From NCBI RefSeq assembly GCF_000523235.1, contig NZ_CP006850.1, positions 3,038,001 through 3,102,000 of the forward strand: a stretch of 64,000 bases of DNA. The letters are read 5' to 3'. Below, one piece after another: positions 60,240-64,000 of the stretch. Source of the DNA: Nocardia nova SH22a. Lineage in GTDB: Bacteria; Actinomycetota; Actinomycetes; Mycobacteriales; Mycobacteriaceae. A program made the translations under genes and the position numbers. A model generated the notes under the pieces. The model saw only the letters and a list, made by a program, of their open reading frames with translations, made no database searches and was not told where the DNA came from. The stretch's first letter is position 1. Every line of letters begins with the position of its first letter.

Positions 60240-62186
60240 ATGCGAGGACCAGGTCCCGCCGATCCGACCCGGCCGTCGGTATGGATGCCCACCGACGACG
60301 TGCGTACCCGCAGCCGCCTGCTGACCGCCATGACGACATGGGGATACGGCAGCCTCGCGGCACTGCACCGGGCCTCGGTCGACGATCCGGAATGGTTCTG
60401 GCGGGCCGCGATCGACGATCTCGGCATCGAATTCGCCGAACCCTTCGAGCGGGTCCTCGACGACAGCGCCGGTACGCCCTTCCCGCGCTGGTTCCCGGGC
60501 GGGCGGCTCAACCTCGCCACCCTGTGTGCCCACCGGCACGCCGCCGGGCCGATCGCGGACAAGACCGCGGTGGTCTACGAGGGTGACAACGGCACCCGCC
60601 GCACCCTGACCTACGCCGAACTCGACGCGCGGGTGCGCCGATTCGCGGCCAACCTCGCCGCGCTGGGTGTTTCGCAGGGCGATCGGGTGGTGCTGTTCGC
60701 GCCCGTCGTTCCCGAAACCATCGTGGCGTTCCTGTCCTGCGCGATGATCGGCGCGATCTCCGTCCCGGCCTTCACCGGCTACGGGCCGGACGCCCTCGCC
60801 GCCCGGCTCCAGGACTCCGAAGCGGTTCTGCTGATCACCGCCGACGCGACGACGCGCCGCGGAAAAGTGGTGCCGCTCAAAGAGACCGCAGACGAAGCCC
60901 TCCAGTCGGCCCCGTCCGTCCGCCACAGCGTGGTGGTCCGTCATCTCGACAACGACGTCGAGATGCGCGACGGACGGGACATCTACTGGGACGAATTGCC
61001 GGAGAATCCGGAACCGGTGCGGACGGTGCAGGTCGAATCCAACGACCCGCTCACCATCGTCTACACCTCCGGAACCACCGGACGTCCCAAGGGAATCGTG
61101 CACTCGCACGCCGGATTCGCGGTGAAAACCGCCGTCGACTTCGGCTACAGCTTCGACGTGCACACCGACGACGTGATCGCCTGGATCTCGGATATGGGCT
61201 GGCTCGTCGGACCGATGCTGATCGCGGGCGGTCTGCAACTGGGCGCCACCGTCGTCTTCACCGAGGGCGTGCCCGATCATCCCACCCCCACGAGGATGTG
61301 GGAGATCATCGATCGCAACGGCGTCACCGTACAGGGTGTGGCGCCCACCGCGATGCGGCTGGTCATGGCGAAGACCGAGGGCGCCCCGGCCGGACTGGAC
61401 ACGCTGCGTACCTTCGTGTCGACCGGTGAGGCGTGGGACGAGCCGACCTGGCGCTGGCTGTTCGAGGTCGTGGGCGGTTCGAAGCGGCCGATCGTCAACT
61501 TCAGTGGTGGCACCGAGGTGGGCGGCGGGCTCCTGGTCGCCTATCCGTTCCTGCCGATCGACCCGGCCTCGTTCAACGCGCCGCTGATCGGCGCGGATGT
61601 GGCGGTCCTGGACGGCGACGGGAAACCGGTGATCGGCGAGGTCGGGGAGCTGGCTGTGCTCAACACCTTCCCCGGTATGACGCACGCGTTCTGGCAGGAC
61701 CGTGAGCGGTACATCGAAACCTATTGGAGCCAATGGGAAGACGTGTGGGTGCACGGCGACCTGGCCGCGGTCGACGAGCACGGGGTGTGGCACATCCACG
61801 GCCGCTCCGACGACACCATCAAGGTGTCCGGACGTCGCGTCGGCCCGGCCGAGATCGAGGCGGCGCTGCTGAAGGATCGCCGCATCGTCGAGGCCGCGGT
61901 CATCGGTGAACCCGATCCGCAACGGGGACAACGGGTCGTCGGCTTCGTGGTGGTCCGCGACGACACCGATCAGGACGACCTGAAATCCACCGCCGTGCAC
62001 AATATCGGCCGCTCCTTCGCGCCGAGTCTGCATGTGGTGCAGGCACTTCCGAAGACCAAGAACGGCAAGATCATGCGCCGCGCCATCCGCTCGCGCTATC
62101 TGGGCCTCTCGCAGGGGGATCTGTCGTCCCTGGATCCCACCACACCCATCGACGGCATTCCGACTCGATCAGGAGATCAGCAGTGA
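60240..62186 (+). CDS. AMP-forming acyl-CoA synthetase (second copy, acetyl-/acetoacetyl-like)
   Basis: Paralogue of the ligase at 3766; 648 residues from the ATG at 60240, which is aligned with that protein's start (MRGPGP) and follows AAAGGA. A further ATG at 60231 is in frame. Motifs: YTSGTTGRPKG, NFSGGTEVGGG, GRSDDTIKVSGRRVG and PKTKNGKIMRR. The change NYTGG to NFSGG and other substitutions near the acyl site could alter specificity. Its stop overlaps the acyl-CoA dehydrogenase start by 4 nt (GTGA), so activation is followed directly by alpha-beta dehydrogenation. Confidence 0.93.
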   Translation: MRGPGPADPTRPSVWMPTDDVRTRSRLLTAMTTWGYGSLAALHRASVDDPEWFWRAAIDDLGIEFAEPFERVLDDSAGTPFPRWFPGGRLNLATLCAHRHAAGPIADKTAVVYEGDNGTRRTLTYAELDARVRRFAANLAALGVSQGDRVVLFAPVVPETIVAFLSCAMIGAISVPAFTGYGPDALAARLQDSEAVLLITADATTRRGKVVPLKETADEALQSAPSVRHSVVVRHLDNDVEMRDGRDIYWDELPENPEPVRTVQVESNDPLTIVYTSGTTGRPKGIVHSHAGFAVKTAVDFGYSFDVHTDDVIAWISDMGWLVGPMLIAGGLQLGATVVFTEGVPDHPTPTRMWEIIDRNGVTVQGVAPTAMRLVMAKTEGAPAGLDTLRTFVSTGEAWDEPTWRWLFEVVGGSKRPIVNFSGGTEVGGGLLVAYPFLPIDPASFNAPLIGADVAVLDGDGKPVIGEVGELAVLNTFPGMTHAFWQDRERYIETYWSQWEDVWVHGDLAAVDEHGVWHIHGRSDDTIKVSGRRVGPAEIEAALLKDRRIVEAAVIGEPDPQRGQRVVGFVVVRDDTDQDDLKSTAVHNIGRSFAPSLHVVQALPKTKNGKIMRRAIRSRYLGLSQGDLSSLDPTTPIDGIPTRSGDQQ

Positions 62187-63346
62187 CACTCACCGACGAA
62201 GGCGATCTGGAGCTGGTTCGCCAGAACACCCGCGAACTGGCCCGCAAATTCGGTTACGACTACTGGCGCGAGAAGGACAAGAAGGGTGAATACCCTTGGG
62301 AATTCGTCAAGGCGTTCGCCGCCGCCGGGTGGCTGGGCGTGATGATCCCGGAGGAGTACGGCGGGCTCGGACTGGGCCTGACCGAGGCCGGGATCATGCT
62401 GCAGGAGGTCGCGGCCTCCGGCGCCGGGATGAGCGGCGGTTCGGCCATCCACTTCTACGTCTTCCCGCCGGCGCCGATCCTGCGCTACGGCTCGGAGGAG
62501 ATGAAGCGCGAATGGCTGCCGAAGCTGGCCTCCGGTGAGATCCTGATGGCCTTCGCGATCACCGAACCGACTGCGGGCGTGGACACTTCGCGCATCCGCA
62601 CCAAGGCAACCAAGACCGACGGCGGCTGGGTGATCAACGGCCAGAAGGTGTTCATCACCAACGCCCAGAACGCGCACAAGATCCTGATCGTGGCGCGCAC
62701 CTCGCCGCGCGACGAGAACAAGCCGCTCGACGGCATGACCCTGTTCTTCACCGATCTGGACCGCAGCAAGATCACGGTCCGCGAGATCGAGAAGCTGGGC
62801 CGCTCGGCGATCGACTCCAACGAGCTGTTCATCGACAACCTCGAGGTCCGCGACGACGAGGTGGTCGGCGAGGTCGGCAAGGGTTTCAAATACCTGATCG
62901 ACGGCCTGAACCCCGAGCGCATCGTGGTGGGCCTGGAAGGTGTCGGCCTGGGCCGCGCCGGACTCGAGCTGGCCACCCAGTACGCCAAGGACCGGGTCGT
63001 GTTCGACCGGCCGATCGGCAAGAACCAGGCCGTGGCGCACCCATTGGCCGACTCCTGGATCCGGCTCGAGGCCGCCGAGCGGGTCTGCATGCACGCCGCC
63101 GAACTCTTCGAGGCCCGCAAGCCCTGCGGCAAGGAGGCGGCCGCGGCGAAATACCTCGGCGCCGAAGCGGGTTTCGAGGCGTGCGATCGGGCGCTGTCCA
63201 CCTTCGGTGGGTACGCCTACTCGAAGGAATACCACGTCGAACGTTTGTGGCGTGAGGTTCGCCTGCTGCGCAATGCGCCCTTCTCCCAGGAAATGGTGCG
63301 CAACTACATCTCCCAGCAGGTGCTAGGTCTCCCGAGGTCCTACTGA
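62183..63346 (+). CDS. Acyl-CoA dehydrogenase
   Basis: FAD-dependent enzyme of 387 residues that makes an enoyl-CoA, passing electrons to ETF. Family segments: EEYGGLGLGLTEAGIMLQEVA, MAFAITEPTAGVD (FAD site), NGQKVFITNA, and the C-terminal FGGYAYSKEYHVERLWREVRL, where the glutamate sits as catalytic base in short/branched-chain members. GTG start, overlapping the ligase stop by 4 nt. With the ligase and the MaoC upstream it makes a short beta-oxidation module: activate, dehydrogenate, hydrate. Confidence 0.93.
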   Translation: MTLTDEGDLELVRQNTRELARKFGYDYWREKDKKGEYPWEFVKAFAAAGWLGVMIPEEYGGLGLGLTEAGIMLQEVAASGAGMSGGSAIHFYVFPPAPILRYGSEEMKREWLPKLASGEILMAFAITEPTAGVDTSRIRTKATKTDGGWVINGQKVFITNAQNAHKILIVARTSPRDENKPLDGMTLFFTDLDRSKITVREIEKLGRSAIDSNELFIDNLEVRDDEVVGEVGKGFKYLIDGLNPERIVVGLEGVGLGRAGLELATQYAKDRVVFDRPIGKNQAVAHPLADSWIRLEAAERVCMHAAELFEARKPCGKEAAAAKYLGAEAGFEACDRALSTFGGYAYSKEYHVERLWREVRLLRNAPFSQEMVRNYISQQVLGLPRSY

Positions 63347-63369
63347 GCACCCCTACAGGGGACCTCGGG
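63331..63369 (+). terminator. Hairpin spanning the acyl-CoA dehydrogenase stop codon
   Basis: CCCGAGGTCC pairs with GGACCTCGGG (10-bp arms); the stop codon lies in the loop. It is followed at once by a second, stronger hairpin. Confidence 0.5.
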
Positions 63370-63370
63370 C

Positions 63371-63415
63371 ACGACGCCTGGCCGCTGTCAGTCACAGGTC
63401 GCGGCCAGGCGTCGT
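63371..63415 (+). terminator. Strong stem-loop terminator after acyl-CoA dehydrogenase
   Basis: ACGACGCCTGGCCGC pairs perfectly with GCGGCCAGGCGTCGT (15-bp arms, 15-nt loop), followed by CTTCC. It should separate the MaoC-ligase-dehydrogenase transcript from the racemase gene. Confidence 0.75.
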
Positions 63416-63440
63416 CTTCCAACGAAACAGGAGTGTGGTG

Positions 63441-64000
63441 ATGAGCGGACCGCTGTCCGGTGTGCGGGTACTGGTCCTGGCCGGGATGGGCCCGGTGCCC
63501 TTCGTCGGAATGTTGCTGGCGGACATGGGCGCTCAGGTGGTCCGGGTGGTCCGCCCGCCGCACAGGTCCGCGCGTGCGCTGAGCCAAACCGACGGGCTGC
63601 GTGCGGAATTCGACGTGGTCAATCGCGGCGGCGATGCGATCGCGGTGGATCTGAAGGATCCCGGCGGTATCGAGGATGTGCTGCGACTGATCTCCGGCGC
63701 GGACGTCTTCATCGAAGGATATCGGCCCGGCGTGGCCGAAAGGCTGGGCCTGGGACCGGATGTCGTGCTCGCGCGGAATCCGGCGATCGTCTACACCCGG
63801 CTCACCGGCTACGGCCAGGACGGCCCGCTCGCCTCCGAGGCCGGCCACGACATCAACTACGTGGCGCAGACCGGCGCGCTGCACGCGATGGCACGGGCGG
63901 GGCAGCCGCCGCGCCCGCCGGTCAATCTGCTCGGCGACTACGCCGGCGGCGGGGCGATCGGCGCGTTCGGCATCGTGTGCGCACTGCTCGAGGCATGGAA
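63441..64000 (+). CDS. Alpha-methylacyl-CoA racemase-like protein (cut by window end)
   Basis: N-terminal 186 residues of a CaiB/BaiF-fold protein; the rest lies beyond the window. GHDINYVAQTGALH and NLLGDYAGGG carry the histidine and aspartate of the racemase branch, as in the protein at 12507. ATG follows ACAGGAG. Together with the preceding acyl-CoA dehydrogenase it points to methyl-branched acyl-CoA breakdown, where (R)-2-methyl isomers must be converted to (S) before oxidation. Confidence 0.9.
   Translation, partial: MSGPLSGVRVLVLAGMGPVPFVGMLLADMGAQVVRVVRPPHRSARALSQTDGLRAEFDVVNRGGDAIAVDLKDPGGIEDVLRLISGADVFIEGYRPGVAERLGLGPDVVLARNPAIVYTRLTGYGQDGPLASEAGHDINYVAQTGALHAMARAGQPPRPPVNLLGDYAGGGAIGAFGIVCALLEAW

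Noticed and set aside
1..64000. tRNA, rRNA, CRISPR array, transposon or integrase
   Set aside because: None of the expected conserved sequences, repeat-spacer patterns or transposase/integrase motifs was seen on reading through the window.

Overview
The window is high-GC DNA with ATG/GTG starts, good Shine-Dalgarno sites and long antisense shadow frames, as expected of an actinomycete. A PknK-type kinase-LuxR fusion, a CYP157-like P450, LtrA, DUF3052, DUF2255, tandem acyl-CoA genes and alpha-methylacyl-CoA racemases suggest the Nocardia/Rhodococcus group (Mycobacteriales). The genus is inferred. I saw no rRNA, tRNA, CRISPR array, transposase or integrase.

Most of the window is one large catabolic region for an unknown carbonyl or carboxylic compound. 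It encodes five aldehyde dehydrogenases, one zinc alcohol dehydrogenase, four short-chain dehydrogenases (SDRs), three AMP-forming and one ADP-forming acyl-CoA ligase, two racemase-like and one CaiB-like CoA-transferase family protein, two MaoC hydratases, an acyl-CoA dehydrogenase, an MmgE/PrpD protein, a P450, three beta-propeller proteins and two hydantoinase/oxoprolinase A+B sets, each with a small zinc-ribbon partner.

Layout: 0-2.5 kb, aldehyde dehydrogenase and XRE regulator. 3.2-16 kb, MaoC and AMP ligase, two paralogous GntR/FCD regulators around a beta-propeller gene, alcohol and aldehyde dehydrogenases, a dabb-type protein, and a divergent racemase / ADP-forming ligase pair. 16-24.5 kb, SDRs, SnoaL-like proteins, a cupin, the P450 and two exported beta-propellers. 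24.5-27.8 kb, the kinase-LuxR regulator. 27.9-35.7 kb (minus strand), LuxR-HyuA-HyuB-Zn ribbon-SDR-aldehyde dehydrogenase. 35.8-42.9 kb, an unrelated, less GC-biased stretch (DUF3052, NIPSNAP, hydrolase, kinase-like, HAD, 2H phosphoesterase, GNAT, GntR/UTRA, methyltransferase). 43-52.1 kb (plus strand), Zn ribbon-HyuA-HyuB-double dabb-aldehyde dehydrogenase-AMP ligase-SDR. 52.3-58.2 kb, AraC regulator, LtrA, DUF2255, MmgE/PrpD and aldehyde dehydrogenase. 58.4-64 kb, CoA-transferase, then a second copy of the MaoC-AMP ligase pair running into an acyl-CoA dehydrogenase and a racemase cut by the window end.

Two DNA signals tie the region together. An AT-rich near-palindrome, roughly GCATAATATATTATGC, lies upstream of about a dozen catabolic or regulatory genes; the two GntR/FCD proteins are the obvious candidate binders. 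A second inverted repeat, GTGTCC-N8-GGACAC, lies upstream of the beta-propeller, SnoaL and SDR genes; in three cases a TAnnnT hexamer follows exactly 21 nt later, which looks like an activator-dependent promoter. A third palindrome family (ACTGGCTTGAGCCAGT) belongs to the GntR/UTRA-methyltransferase pair.
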